A stretch of 64,000 nt of DNA from Holosporaceae bacterium (lineage in GTDB: Bacteria > Pseudomonadota > Alphaproteobacteria > UBA7879 > UBA5542): NCBI GenBank assembly GCA_022646525.1, contig CP060261.1:248001-312000 (forward strand). Direction: 5' to 3'. The notes under the pieces are model-generated. The model saw only the letters and a program-made list of their open reading frames with translations, did no database searches and was not told the DNA's origin. A program made the translations under genes and the position numbers. Below, one piece after another: positions 52,397 to 63,250 of the stretch (the stretch's first letter is position 1; each line of letters begins with the position of its first letter).

Positions 52397-53848
52397 TTAG
52401 TCTTTCCAGAAGGCAGGCGTTAAAAAGGATTAAGATTGTTACCAACTCTAAACGCCCCAAAACCATCGCCCCATAAAATCCACTTAATAGGCGCAATAAA
52501 CCCAGCGTATGTCTCTGCTGGTCCTATTTGATTGCCAAGTCCTGGGCCCAAGTTTGTCAGCATGGCCCCTGCCGCCGATAAAGCAGTAGAAAAATCTAGA
52601 CCAAATAAAGTCAAAGTAAAACAAAGAATAAAATAACAAAATGCAAATAGCATTACAAAAGAAGAAACAGAATCAAAAACAGACTCGGAAAGCTGCTTTC
52701 CATTATACTTTGCTAGAAAAATACCGTGGGGACGACGTAGTTTTTTCAGATGAATTGATGTCACCCGCCAAAGAATCTGAAACCGAAAAACCTTGATTCC
52801 CCCTGACGTTGATCCCGTACATCCCCCAATAAAAGGGGCTACAAAGAAAACCATCCAACCAACACCCCCCCACAAACTATAATCAGACGAACTAAATCCT
52901 GTCGTTGTAATGGCTGATAAAACATTAAAAAATGATTTTGTGATCACAACAAAGACATCTTCTTTTTGGTGTACTAAATTCCACCCCGTCATCAGAATTA
53001 CAAAGAAAAAAGTAAGTCGAATATAGGCTTTTACCTGATCATCACGAAAAAAAGACTGCCAGTTACGTGTTAAGAAATACCCAAACAAAAGCTGTGTAAC
53101 GCCCCCTGTCCACATAAAAAAAGACAACACATATTCAACGGCCGCACTTTTAAAAAACCCAATCGATGCATCGTGTGTTGAAAACCCGCCCGTCGAAATC
53201 GTGGTCATGCTATGGCACAAGGCGTCAAACCACCCCACTTTTAAGAAAAATAAAGAAAGAAAGCAACTTACCGTTAAGAACAAGTAAGTGAAAAAAATAA
53301 CTTTCGCGATTTGGGCCACGCGTGGCAGAAATTTTTCTGATCTATCAGAGGACTCCGATTGAAATAAGCTCAAGCCCGCCCACGCGCATATCTGTTAGGA
53401 ATTGTAAGGGCCATCACAATGATTCCGATTCCTCCCAACCACTGCAGCATCGAACGCCAAAACAAAAGCCCTCTAGGCAATTGATCAAGCTTTTCCAGAA
53501 TGGTCGCCCTGTGGTTGTTAACCCTGAAACCGATTCAAAAAAGGCATCTGTTAAAGACAAAGGCACAGAAGACAACATAAACGGAAGGGCAGAGAAACCC
53601 ACCGCAAATAACCACGAAAAAGTTGTCAGTAAAAATGAGTCTCTTTTATCAAAATCAATGTCCGTAGATGATTTGTTTGAAAACACAAACAAAACACCTA
53701 AGAAGATCATAACAACTTGGGCAAAAAGATAGGCACGATAGTCTTGTACACCATCCCAGAAATCTAAGAAAACAGAGGGCATCATCGCAACAGCCAAAAT
53801 GATAATAAGCCAGCCGATCAGATAAAAAATAGATCGAAAGTGGGCCAT
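52397..53848 (-). CDS. trkH: TrkH/KtrB-family potassium uptake membrane protein (frameshifted)
   Basis: Channel-like subunit for K+ uptake. MAHFRSIFYLIGWLIIILAV starts the first helix. Four selectivity-filter-type P loops are visible: SGLTTTGS (near 53530), MTTISTGGFSTHD (near 53190), SAITTTGFSSSDY (near 52890) and MLTNLGPGLGNQ (near 52540). WTGGVTQLLFGYFLTRNWQS is typical. Shifts near 53510, 53440, 53375 and 52440 to 52425. 484 codons, the TrkH length. Followed towards the left by the RodZ-like gene after 53 bases and preceded by apaG, three bases upstream. TrkA is not in the window. Confidence 0.93.
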
Positions 53849-53851
53849 CTA

Positions 53852-54245
53852 CTAGTGCAGCTTATGGCTTTCGTGGGGACTATCTAGAGAAAACGCAGGA
53901 ATAGAAACCTCAAAGGCATGGCCTTGATGATCTTCCATTTCATAATTACCAAACATAATGCCTGAAGGCGCGCTCAACACAGCCCCACTGGTATAACTGA
54001 AAGATTCACCAGGTCGAACAACGGGCTCTAAGCCAACAACACCATCCCCTTTAATTTCGTGGGTCAATCCATTTGAATCTGTAATCTTCCAATGGCGACG
54101 ACGCAGCTTTACTGAATCCTGGCTTCTATTTTGAATTGTAATTTGATAGGACCAGACAAACTGCTCTGCATGGGGCTCTGATTCCTCTTCGAGGTAAATC
54201 GGCTCCGCTACAACTTCGATGGGGTTCTTTTTTGTGAACAGACAT
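53852..54245 (-). CDS. apaG: ApaG/CorD-like protein (one frameshift at the start)
   Basis: Single immunoglobulin-like domain protein linked to Co2+/Mg2+ tolerance; role not firmly known. The block YQITIQNRSQDSVKLRRRHW, ITDSNGLTHEIKGDGVVGLE and GESFSYTSGAVLSAPSGIMF is diagnostic. The start is inferred at ATG 54243-54245 (MSVHKK, then a shift in the A run into PIEVVAEPIYLEEES), giving about 131 codons, the family size; an uncorrected frame extends to 54301 with unlikely residues. Three bases separate its stop from trkH. Confidence 0.9.
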
Positions 54246-54319
54246 GTGCCACTCCTTATTCTTACTAAAATTTTAAAGAATTTTAGAGAAAAATACAACA
54301 CAAATCTAAAATAATAATT

Positions 54320-55728
54320 CTAAATTATATGTGCAAGATAATAGATTATTTTTTCTTTTAGTTCTTTGTAAAAACTGGGCTCTTTTGTAAAGTTTTGCAT
54401 CATCAGTACAAAAGATACCGTTTTTTGACCATTTTTTTCTATATACCCAGCAATATTACTGACACCTAAAAGTGTACCTGTCTTAGCATAAACCTTTACA
54501 TTCTCCTTTGCTTTTTTCAAACGTTTTGATACGGTGCCGTCTTCTCCGCCCAGTGCAAAGGTTTCTTTCCACAAAGAAAAGCAGGGATAACATCGCGATG
54601 CATGCCACAACATTTGTCCTACATGTGCGGGCGATAAAAGATTGTGATGGGAAAGGCCCGACATATCACTTAGTCTTGCATTACCAAGATCTCCAAGCCC
54701 ATATTCTTTTATTTTGGCTTTAAGGAATTCATCAAGGGCACTTTCTTTTCTAAAATAAAAAGGACGCGCCATCGCAATTGGAACCATCAACCCTTCCATC
54801 ACCACGTTTTTTGAATCTTTCATGCCAATTTTAAGCATTTCTGCTAATGGAGCCGAGTGATGCACAGACACAACCTTAATGGCTTTTCTATCAAACGGTT
54901 TAAACAAAACTTTTCCTGAAAAAGAAAGGCCTGCTTCCTTCACTGCTGCCTTAATGGCATCCGATACAAATGCTTCAAATTGGTGCTCTTTTATCGGTAA
55001 GCACACACGGAAAGGGTTAGACTTAAAAGGGACACATCCTTTTATAGACACCACTTTGCCATCAAATTGGCAATCCTGCCGCTGAACACGCGTGTAATCA
55101 TTACACTTTCCTATGTGCATGGCGTTTATCTCCTTATAGGGAGGTTGATCAGCATCATAGACAACTTCAGTGTTTTTCCCACATGATTTTGGCGGAACAA
55201 TGCGTACACACACACTGTTGTTATTGATGTTAATATTAGAAATAAGCGCCCCATACAAAAAGCGTGCTGAATCTACCGACCATCCATCCTGATGCGGAAA
55301 TGCAGGGTATTGAATGCGGTTAATGTAAATGTTCCCCCGAATTACATTTCCTTGTTTCTTCTTGTATATCTTGAACAACTCAACAAGGTGCGTAAGACAA
55401 AAAGTTGGATCACCCATAAAATGAACAAAAACATCTCTATTGTTGTATCCAATTGACGTACGAAATGTATATTTTTCTCCAAGATGTTTTAAGGCAACAA
55501 GTGACGCCGGAATTTTTTGCAAACTAGCGGGCTTCATTAGCTGAGAAGCAAGCATTTTCTGAAACAATACTTCTCCTGTTGCCATATCACGCACTTCAAG
55601 CCCCAGCACATAATCCTCTTGCTGGATAAGCGCTTCGAGTTTTGCATCAAGCGTCGACGCTGCTTGAACACTAAAAACCAAGCAGCAGAATGAAAGAAAA
55701 AAATTTGTACGCTGTTTTCAATCGCATT
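54320..55728 (-). CDS. dacB: D-alanyl-D-alanine carboxypeptidase, PBP4/DacB type (one frameshift)
   Basis: Periplasmic D,D-carboxypeptidase/endopeptidase (peptidase S13). The active-site motifs are SLQK (near residue 60, SxxK), SKN in GMKDSKNVVMEGL, and KTGT in VYAKTGTLLGVSN. After ATG 55726-55728, MRLKTAYKFFSFILLLGFSV is a signal peptide, cleaved near QAA; a one-base excess in a T run near 55672 separates it from the rest. The inserted domain between SxxK and SxN contains several Cys. About 469 codons. Divergent from the cobalamin adenosyltransferase. Confidence 0.92.
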
Positions 55729-55789
55729 TATATCTAGTATCTTGGCAAATTGATAAACATTCAACCACTACATGCTTTGGATTGAAAAC

Positions 55790-56366
55790 ATGGTTCAATT
55801 AACAAAAAATTTACACAAAGGGCGGCGATAAGGGCAAAACATCTCTAGGCACAGGAGAGCGTGTCCTCAAAAACACGACACGTATTGATGCGATTGGTCA
55901 TGTCGACGAACTTAATGCTTGGATGGGGGTATGCATCTTATATTGCCCCAAAGATCACGCCGAAGACTTAAGGCGTATTCAGCATGATTTATTTGATTTA
56001 GGTGGCGACCTATGCATGCCGGAACAAAGCCAAAAGAAGAAGTTAAAGATTTTATCATCACAAGTAACGTGGTTGGAAAAAGAAATTGATGAACAAAACA
56101 AAAGTCTTCCGCCACTCTCTTCTTTTATTTTGCCCGGTGGAACCAGTGTATCCAGTTATTTACATTTAGCCCGCACTGTGGCACGACGTGCGGAAAGAAG
56201 CGTGATTGCACTATCTCAAGAAACAAAAATAAACGAAGAAGCCATCATGTACCTTAATCGCTTATCAGATTATTTGTTCGTGCTCTGTCGCACACTTAAT
56301 AACAAAAGTGTTGACGATGTTTTGTGGATACCTGGGAAAAACCAAATGGAAGTGTCGAAAAAATGA
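55790..56366 (+). CDS. ATP:cob(I)alamin adenosyltransferase, PduO/MMAB type (frameshifted)
   Basis: Transfers adenosyl from ATP to cob(I)alamin to make coenzyme B12. After MVQLTKIYTKGGDKGKTSLG (shift near 55810-55822 corrected) comes TRIDAIGHVDELNAWMGV, the trimer-forming start, and FILPGGTSVSSYLHLARTVA with RRAERSVIAL near 56190, the ATP-binding hallmark. LNRLSDYLFVLCR closes the domain. About 190 codons. Stop overlaps the next gene (ATGA). No B12 biosynthesis genes here, so it probably processes scavenged cobalamin. Confidence 0.92.
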
Positions 56367-56905
56367 AAATCATTCTTATTCTTGCCTGTCTTATAACAAA
56401 TATTTCAATAGCAAAAAATCTGGGATACTGCCCCAAGTCAACAGCAACAGATTGTCGTAATTCATTAGCAGACGCTTTAAACGTGATCACGAACTGTCCC
56501 CTTGAGAAACCCCGCACAAAAGAGTGTGCATTTATTTTAGTTGAAACCTTATCTGAAGCAGACCCCAAAGCTCCTTTTTATGAAGGATTCTATGCGAAAA
56601 ACTTTGAAATTGGGAATGTTAAAAATTATAAAGAACAGATTGCAAGTTTACGCCAGTACAGCCTTCATGCCTGGCTTGTTTTACACAACTTGGCGAAAGC
56701 GCTCATCCTAAACTATGTGGATATCCCTTCTTTGACCGAGGAGCAAAAAAGGGAAATTCGTAACCTTGTCCAGCCCGTATTCACCGTAACAGAAGGCCGC
56801 ACATTTGACATCAATGATAAGTCTCACGTGCGCTACTTTATTCAAAAACAATTGGAAATGGCAAAAGCAATTAAGTGGGGCACACCACAACAACCAAACA
56901 AATAA
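56363..56905 (+). CDS. Secreted protein of unknown function upstream of the T6SS genes
   Basis: Not recognised. 180 residues, intact, translationally coupled to the previous gene. MKIILILACLITNISIAKNL is a signal peptide. The mature part has four Cys (GYCPKSTATDCRNS, ITNCPLEKPRTKECAFI), which could form two disulfides, and is then mostly helical (SLRQYSLHAWLVLHNLAKAL, SLTEEQKREIRNLVQPVFTV). It sits 110 bases before tssK on the same strand, so a link to the secretion system is possible but unproven. Confidence 0.6.
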   Translation: MKIILILACLITNISIAKNLGYCPKSTATDCRNSLADALNVITNCPLEKPRTKECAFILVETLSEADPKAPFYEGFYAKNFEIGNVKNYKEQIASLRQYSLHAWLVLHNLAKALILNYVDIPSLTEEQKREIRNLVQPVFTVTEGRTFDINDKSHVRYFIQKQLEMAKAIKWGTPQQPNK

Positions 56906-57015
56906 AATGTGGCACCCTCTTTCCCTTTATTCTTAGGTAATTTTGGCGTAGACTGAAATGTGAAGCAGTATGATGGCTGATTGTCTTCAGCCCTTTGTCA
57001 TACACCAGGGCAGGA

Positions 57016-58371
57016 ATGAAAGATAAGTTCGAATTTAAAGTTCAAGATGCGATCCAATGGTATGAGGGACAGCTTCTCTATCCACACCATTATCAGCAAA
57101 TGCGCCATGAAGTTCATCAAACTTCTCTTTGCTATCTTTCTCTTTTTTCACCGTGGTATTGGGGCATTCGCACCCTTGAAATCGATGAAGCGCTTCTTCC
57201 CACTGGAACGCTTAGAATTAACAAAATTTTAGCTATTTTCCCCGATGGCTCTGTTTTCCATCATGTGGATGGTGAACGCAAGCTAGATCTAGATCTCACG
57301 CCTTTTAAAGAAAATTTAAAAGGCGATACGCTTAAAATACATCTTGCCATTGTACGTCGTCAGGCTGAGAGTGCGAATGCAGATGGTGACTTTCCTCGCT
57401 ATGAATCTATCGAGTCAGCCCCCATTGCTGATGAAAATACAGGTGACAACCCTATCTCCATTGCAAAGCTGGCCTTAAAAGCAATGCTAATTCCTGATGA
57501 TAAATTATCGCCTCGGTTTTCCTCTTTTCCTCTTTTAGAAATCAGTTTGCAAAGTGAATCCTTTCAAAAAACAAACTTTATTCCTCCCACAACAACCATC
57601 GACAAAGATGAAGCGATTGGTAAATATTTCAAAGCCCTTATTACAAAAATTCGGCGCCACATTGCCTATTTGTCTGAACGCCTTCAGGTATTAAAAACAG
57701 AAGATACGGCGTCGGTTCTTGAATACTATCATCAGGTTTATGCTGTGCTAACGTCTCGCATTCTTGTTTTAGAAGCACTCTATAACGCCGGCCAATGTCA
57801 CCCATTTGAAATGTTTAAGGAGCTAAACATTTCTGCAGGCACCTATTGCACGCTTAGCAAAACAAAAGTACCGCCTTTGTTTCCTGGATATAATCACAAC
57901 GATTTAAGGGGCACTTTTGACCCTGTTATGGATTTCATCGACGACATTATTAACACGGTTAAAAGTCCTTCTGTTTCCATTGCCATGGAAAAAGAAGGAC
58001 GCACTTTCTCTAAAATGCTTAAACCTTCTTATCTTGAAAGCGAATATCTGATCATTGGCGTTAGCTTGGATACAGAAGTCACCCCTGCCGCAGGATCAAG
58101 CTGGATTAAGGGTGCTGTAATTTGCGCAGAATCTGCCATCAGAGATGTAAAAGAAAAACGCATTCTTGGCGCTGAGCGCCAGTTAGTTGAGCAAGTTTCA
58201 AATATGGGGCTTATTTCTGGAGAAAAGCAAATTTTTGTCCGAGTAAAAAATGATCGCAATTATCTTAAGGGTGATGAGTATCTCAAAATCTTCAACCCCT
58301 CTGACACCGAACACAATCGCCCCAAAGATATCTTTTTTGTATGTTGTGGGATAAGGTATGGAACGACATAA
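57016..58371 (+). CDS. tssK: Type VI secretion baseplate protein TssK
   Basis: Trimeric baseplate component linking the contractile tail to the membrane complex. 451 residues, intact, the normal length. The start motif VQDAIQWYEGQLLYPHHYQQ is the TssK hallmark; SPWYWGIRTLEIDEALLPTG and LRINKILAIFPDGSVF follow, and RHIAYLSERLQVL lies in the neck region. I chose ATG 57016 after a CAGGAA site rather than an in-frame upstream start at 56995, because homology begins there. Overlaps tssL by 14 bases. Confidence 0.95.
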   Translation: MKDKFEFKVQDAIQWYEGQLLYPHHYQQMRHEVHQTSLCYLSLFSPWYWGIRTLEIDEALLPTGTLRINKILAIFPDGSVFHHVDGERKLDLDLTPFKENLKGDTLKIHLAIVRRQAESANADGDFPRYESIESAPIADENTGDNPISIAKLALKAMLIPDDKLSPRFSSFPLLEISLQSESFQKTNFIPPTTTIDKDEAIGKYFKALITKIRRHIAYLSERLQVLKTEDTASVLEYYHQVYAVLTSRILVLEALYNAGQCHPFEMFKELNISAGTYCTLSKTKVPPLFPGYNHNDLRGTFDPVMDFIDDIINTVKSPSVSIAMEKEGRTFSKMLKPSYLESEYLIIGVSLDTEVTPAAGSSWIKGAVICAESAIRDVKEKRILGAERQLVEQVSNMGLISGEKQIFVRVKNDRNYLKGDEYLKIFNPSDTEHNRPKDIFFVCCGIRYGTT

Positions 58372-59177
58372 CACGTACACAACCTCTGTAATACTGAAGG
58401 ACTTTAGGTCTTTTATAAAGAGCTTCTTTTGCTTAAATCACGCGCTTTTCAAAAACTACCACAGAAACAGAAGAGGCGTCGTCATCGGTGCCTAATCAAA
58501 AAGAAGCAGCCCCGCAACCAAAACCTGCACCCTCTACTGATCACCAAAGTGTTGCCCAAGAAATACGAGAACGGTTAGAGGCAGTTTTGACGGGACAATA
58601 TCGTGAACTAGGCAGCAGTAAAGGGGGCTATGCCGCACGCTATTATGAAGAAGCACAATACATTATGGTGTCTTTGGCCGATGAAATGTTCATTAACCTA
58701 AACTGGGCCGGCAAAGAAGAGTGGGAAGACAACCTTCTTGAATCCTTGATGTACAACACCCAAGATGCGGGTGATAAATTCTTTGAAAATCTAGATATGT
58801 TTCTAGACCGTGGGCACTCTTCTCAAACAACAGATATGGCCGCACTGTACCTCATTGCTCTTGGCCTTGGGTTTAAAGGAAAATATAGAGATGCAGAATA
58901 TGAAGGCACTCTTGCGAAATATAAAGAGCGTCTTTACCGATACATCACATCAGAAGACCCTCAACTTCTATACAATCAGTCCCACTTGTTTCCAGAATCC
59001 TATACAAACATTATTGGTGACAGACAGTCTGTTCAAATGCCCAACATTCGAACTTGGTGGATATCCCTTTGTGTTATTGGTGTTGGATTTGTGATTGGTT
59101 CTAGCATTATATGGCTTCATCATATGCAGCGGTTTAGTCCACTTGTTGATGCGCTTCAAAAATGGGCAGAGGTGTAA
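58358..59177 (+). CDS. tssL: Type VI secretion membrane protein TssL (DotU/IcmH) (frameshifted N-terminus)
   Basis: Inner membrane component that with TssM and TssJ anchors the T6SS. ATG 58358 lies within the tssK end and gives MERHNTYTTSVILKDFRSF; two shifts (near 58432 and 58455) lead to KTTTETEEASSSVPNQKEA. The cytoplasmic hook domain reads YYEEAQYIMVSLADEMFINL, with GLGFKGKYRDAEYEGTLAKY typical of the family. A single C-terminal membrane helix WWISLCVIGVGFVIGSSIIW follows. No peptidoglycan-binding OmpA domain. About 273 codons. Confidence 0.93.
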
Positions 59178-59180
59178 AGC

Positions 59181-62100
59181 ATGGATCAACTAAGCTCCTC
59201 ACAAATCATATTCAGCATCGTTGGTATGGCCGGCCTTATTTTTCTGATCATCATCTATCTCTCTGGGCTAGGCTTAAAAGAAAAGTTTGAACAAGTTGGT
59301 GTCAGAACGGGTTCCATCTTCGAAGCAATAAAAAATGTATTTCAAGGAAAAAGAGATTTCAGCACCCTGTCTTTCAAGCATTTCTTTGAAGATCTATTTT
59401 ATGGCTTCTTAAACTTCTTTGGCATTTATCCAAACGATCCTTTCCACGAATCTGTTCGACAGGCTGTGCGGGCTCTTGAAGAAAAAACAGGATCTAAGAA
59501 ATCTATTTATAAACTGCCTTGGTACGTTATGGTCGGAGAAGAGCTCTCCGGAAAATCTACGCTACTTGGCAATCTCACGCTTTCCACCCCTATATCAAGC
59601 CCAAGTCTTGGTCGCCCTGAAGGTCACCCTCTAATTCAATGGTGGTTTTATGAAAAAGGGATTGTACTGGATATTAGCGGCATGGCCCTTAACGAAGACG
59701 CGCCTACGTCGCGTTCATGGCCCACACTTCTTAAAGCGCTCCGTCGCTATCGGTCACATCATCCCCTTGATGGCATTATTTTAACAGTACCTGCACACCA
59801 CTTTGCAGGGCAAAATCAGCTATCCAAGATTGAAATTGTTGAGCGTGCCAATGCGCTTTCCAATCAATTGGTTCAAGTTGAGAAAAAACTGGGAATGCGT
59901 CTACCTCTTTACGTCATTCTTTCCAAAACTGATGAAATTGGTGGCTTTTCTGGTTTCGTCAAATCTCTCCCTCAAAAGTTTTTAGGAGAAATGTTTGGAT
60001 GGTCAAACCCCTACGCTACGACACTTTCTTATAATCCGCACTGGGTACAAGAAGCATTTGAGAAAATTTATGGGTGTATTTTTGAAACCACACTTCGCAT
60101 TTTGGAAATGAGCAAAAAGACAACCCTTATAGAAATGAAGTTGTCGCCTTTCCTGAAGCCATTGCTTCGTTGGAAAAAGGTTTTCAAACTTATCTTAACG
60201 CCTTATTTAAAATGGGCGACTACCAAGATCACTTTATTTTTAGAGGGTTGTTTTTACCCGGACAAGCAGAAAAAAAAAGCTGTTCTTAAAAAAATGTCCC
60301 ATCCTTTTGTAACAGATCTCTTTCAAAAGAAAATTTTTGGAGAGGTTGGTATTGCAACACCAATCCAATCTTTTTTTTCCTTCGTATGCGCAAGCGTGTT
60401 AATGCACTGCGCTTTGTTATTGCAGGGGCCTTTATCTTTTCAATTTATGGCCTCGTGTGGACACAAAACTATTTGGTAAACACCATCAATCATGTGCGCC
60501 CCCCCTCCAACAAGTTGTTAAAGATTTAGAGACAGAAGATTGGACAGAATACGTTCAAACAGAAGACTATCAGTACACCTTCCAGCATAAAGGAAAGAAT
60601 CTTTTACATCTTTTTGAAAAAGTATATGTTCACTCGCTTCAATCGCCGTTCATTCCTTTTTTTGGGTCAGCCCCACTGCATATCGCCTGCAAAATCAACT
60701 ATCGATGTGTACAACCGTATGATTGCAGCAAACATTGCAAAGGCATTGGAAGCAAAAGCAAAACTTCTAACAAAAGCCCCCATCGCCACCATTGAATCAA
60801 AGGGCATGTACCAGTCACCCCTTGAAACCACCGAATTCCTTCTTCTAGAAGGGTATGTGAAAGGGTTGTTGGATTTAGAGAAAAACAGCCTTCTTTACAC
60901 AAACTTACAAGAAACTCTCGACCTCTTCCAACTAAAGGAAATTCTTCAATTCCTCTACGGATATTCCTTAAACGGAACATTATTAAAAAAGAAGAAAAAA
61001 ATGCGACGAATTTTGATTGTTGAAGCACCCTATACACCGTTCGACATTTCAAGTTATCGCCTGTACGCACAACAACGCTTGTACACACTTTTACGATGGC
61101 TTTTTGCGTAAAGTTTTAGATCCTGACTACAACTACTCTCTTGCAAGTCGCCTTCAAAATACGCTTGAAGAAGTAGAAGGAAAAGGCCAGCCTGATCTAG
61201 AAAGCTTTAGCAAAAGCATTTCTGAAATTAAAAGTTTGATGACATTCATTACCCAATCAAGCGGAACATGGCTGTCAAATCCACAATTTGACCCCGGATC
61301 TCGTTATCAACGTTTGATTGACCAAATTCATCAAATCAGTCTTTTGGGATCTGAAGTGCCACGCAAGCTTTCAGAAACATCTGATCGTATGTATAGAAAG
61401 GCCATTCAATACTTAAGAAGTTATGGCTCGTCTCTCACCGGATACTTTTTGGTCATTTCGCCTGAAACAAAAAATTACAGCCCTCTCCTGGCCTTCTGAA
61501 TTTAGAAAAACAATTAGACACATTTTTAAAACAACCTTTTATGCAAAAAAGCTTCAGGGCCCATGTTCATTGACAAAGTGCCTGAAGGTCAGTTCCTGCA
61601 CTGGGATCCTCAAGTAGTAAGAAATGCTGTGACATTGATTGAAGACTATAAATCCTTCACAGAATCTGCGCTCAGCACTTACCCTGCCAACCTACAAGAC
61701 ACACTTCGCCAAGCAGGACGTACACAAGTCATGAAAAATATTGGCACCATGCTTGAACGAGCCCAAAGTTTTTACGAAGAACCAACAAGATCTTGGACAG
61801 AGCAAGCAGAAGATGCACGCAAAGCCAAAGCAACCAATGCACGTGAAGTGGGGCCCTTATTCATTAAACTTCTAAAAGGCATGGATAGTGTGGGGGTGGC
61901 CCTGTGCATACTCGTCTTCGAAAATTATTGCTAGAACAAATGTATAGAGATCTGCGTGATCTTGATCTCTCACTCAAAGAAAGTGGTTACTATACACCCG
62001 TTGATGGAAGTTTTTCTGCTTGGAATGGCGAACAGGGCGCAATTTTCAAAGCATACAGCCTTGTTGATCAAGACGAAATGAAAGATTACTTTGCCAACCA

Positions 62101-63250
62101 AAGCGCACGCATTCTGACTATGGTCATTAATAATGCGGAACCTATCATTGAAGTGATGAAAGCAGATTTGTTCGATCTTGATATTGATCAAGTAAAACTG
62201 ATTAGTCGCTGGCACAACCTGGTTGAACAAGCAATCGCTTACAAAAAGAAAAAGGTAAGTGGTTCTATGAAGTCTCTTGAAAAATTCATGGAAAAGGAAG
62301 GCAATGAAATCACTTATGAAGCCTGCTTTACTTCTCTAGATCCAAACTCTTTTGACAAACCTTCAAGCGATTACTTCACCAATAAAAAACATGAGCTGAT
62401 GAAAGGCATGTACAAACGTTGCCAAGAAATTGCTGCAGAAAAAGGGGCGGCACAGTATAAAAAAGTACAAAATATTTTCAACACGTACATTGCAAATACA
62501 TTCCCTTCATGGCCCAAAGTGCCACGCACTCCTCAAATTGAAGCAGAAGTATCTTGGCCTGTTTTGCAAGACCTGTTTGAAGCCTTGAAAAAGCTAACCC
62601 CAGGTGTGCGTGCCGCCATAAAAAACACCAGTAAATACAACCAAAGCTGGAAAGAAGTTGAAATGTTCTTAACGCAGTTAGATGCTACACAAGAATTTTT
62701 TCGAAACCTATTTTGCACCTATTAAAAAGATGGTGATCCAGGCCTTTCTTTCACAGTTAAGTTTAGAGAAAACCGCGTGAAAGAGTCCTTTGGTAATCAG
62801 GTTGTTGATTGGGCCATTATTTTTGGCGATCAATCTGTAAGTACACGTCAAAATGGTTGGGGTGCCGGTAATGGGCGCTGGAAGATGAGTGCACCCTTAT
62901 CTTTTGGATTCCAATGGAATGTTTCTTCTCAACTATGGCCACTCACACGAAGCAGCACACCTTCTCTGGTCAAAGTGGATGATCGATCTCTCTTTGTTTA
63001 TGAAGGAATATGGAGCATCTTGCGCGCGATGATGATACATATGGCTTCTGTCGAAGAAGGGCGGCCACTGAATAATGACGTACTTCTTGGATTCGATATT
63101 CCGTTTGGCCCTAATCAAAATGGCCCCCCTACAGCACAAGCAAAACTGTACTTGAAACTGACACCAAAAACAGCCAAAGGACAAACCGGTAACAGCTTTA
63201 AAATACCGAAATTCCCTGTCCGTGCACCTGACTTAAAAGAGGTGATGTAA
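59181..63250 (+). CDS. tssM: Type VI secretion membrane protein TssM (IcmF) (frameshifted)
   Basis: Large inner membrane protein spanning to the periplasm in the T6SS membrane complex. N-terminal helix SIVGMAGLIFLIIIYLSGLG; cytoplasmic NTPase-like domain with Walker A MVGEELSGKSTLLGNLTLS (near 59530), then HPLDGIILTVPA and LYVILSKTDEIGGFSGFV. A second membrane helix near 60400 (LRFVIAGAFIFSIYGLVW when corrected). The periplasmic part contains long helical segments and a C-terminal domain with GFDIPFGPNQNGPPTAQAKL. At least eight shifts. About 1,356 codons, at the long end for the family. The stop overlaps tssA by one base (GTAATGG). Confidence 0.92.
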
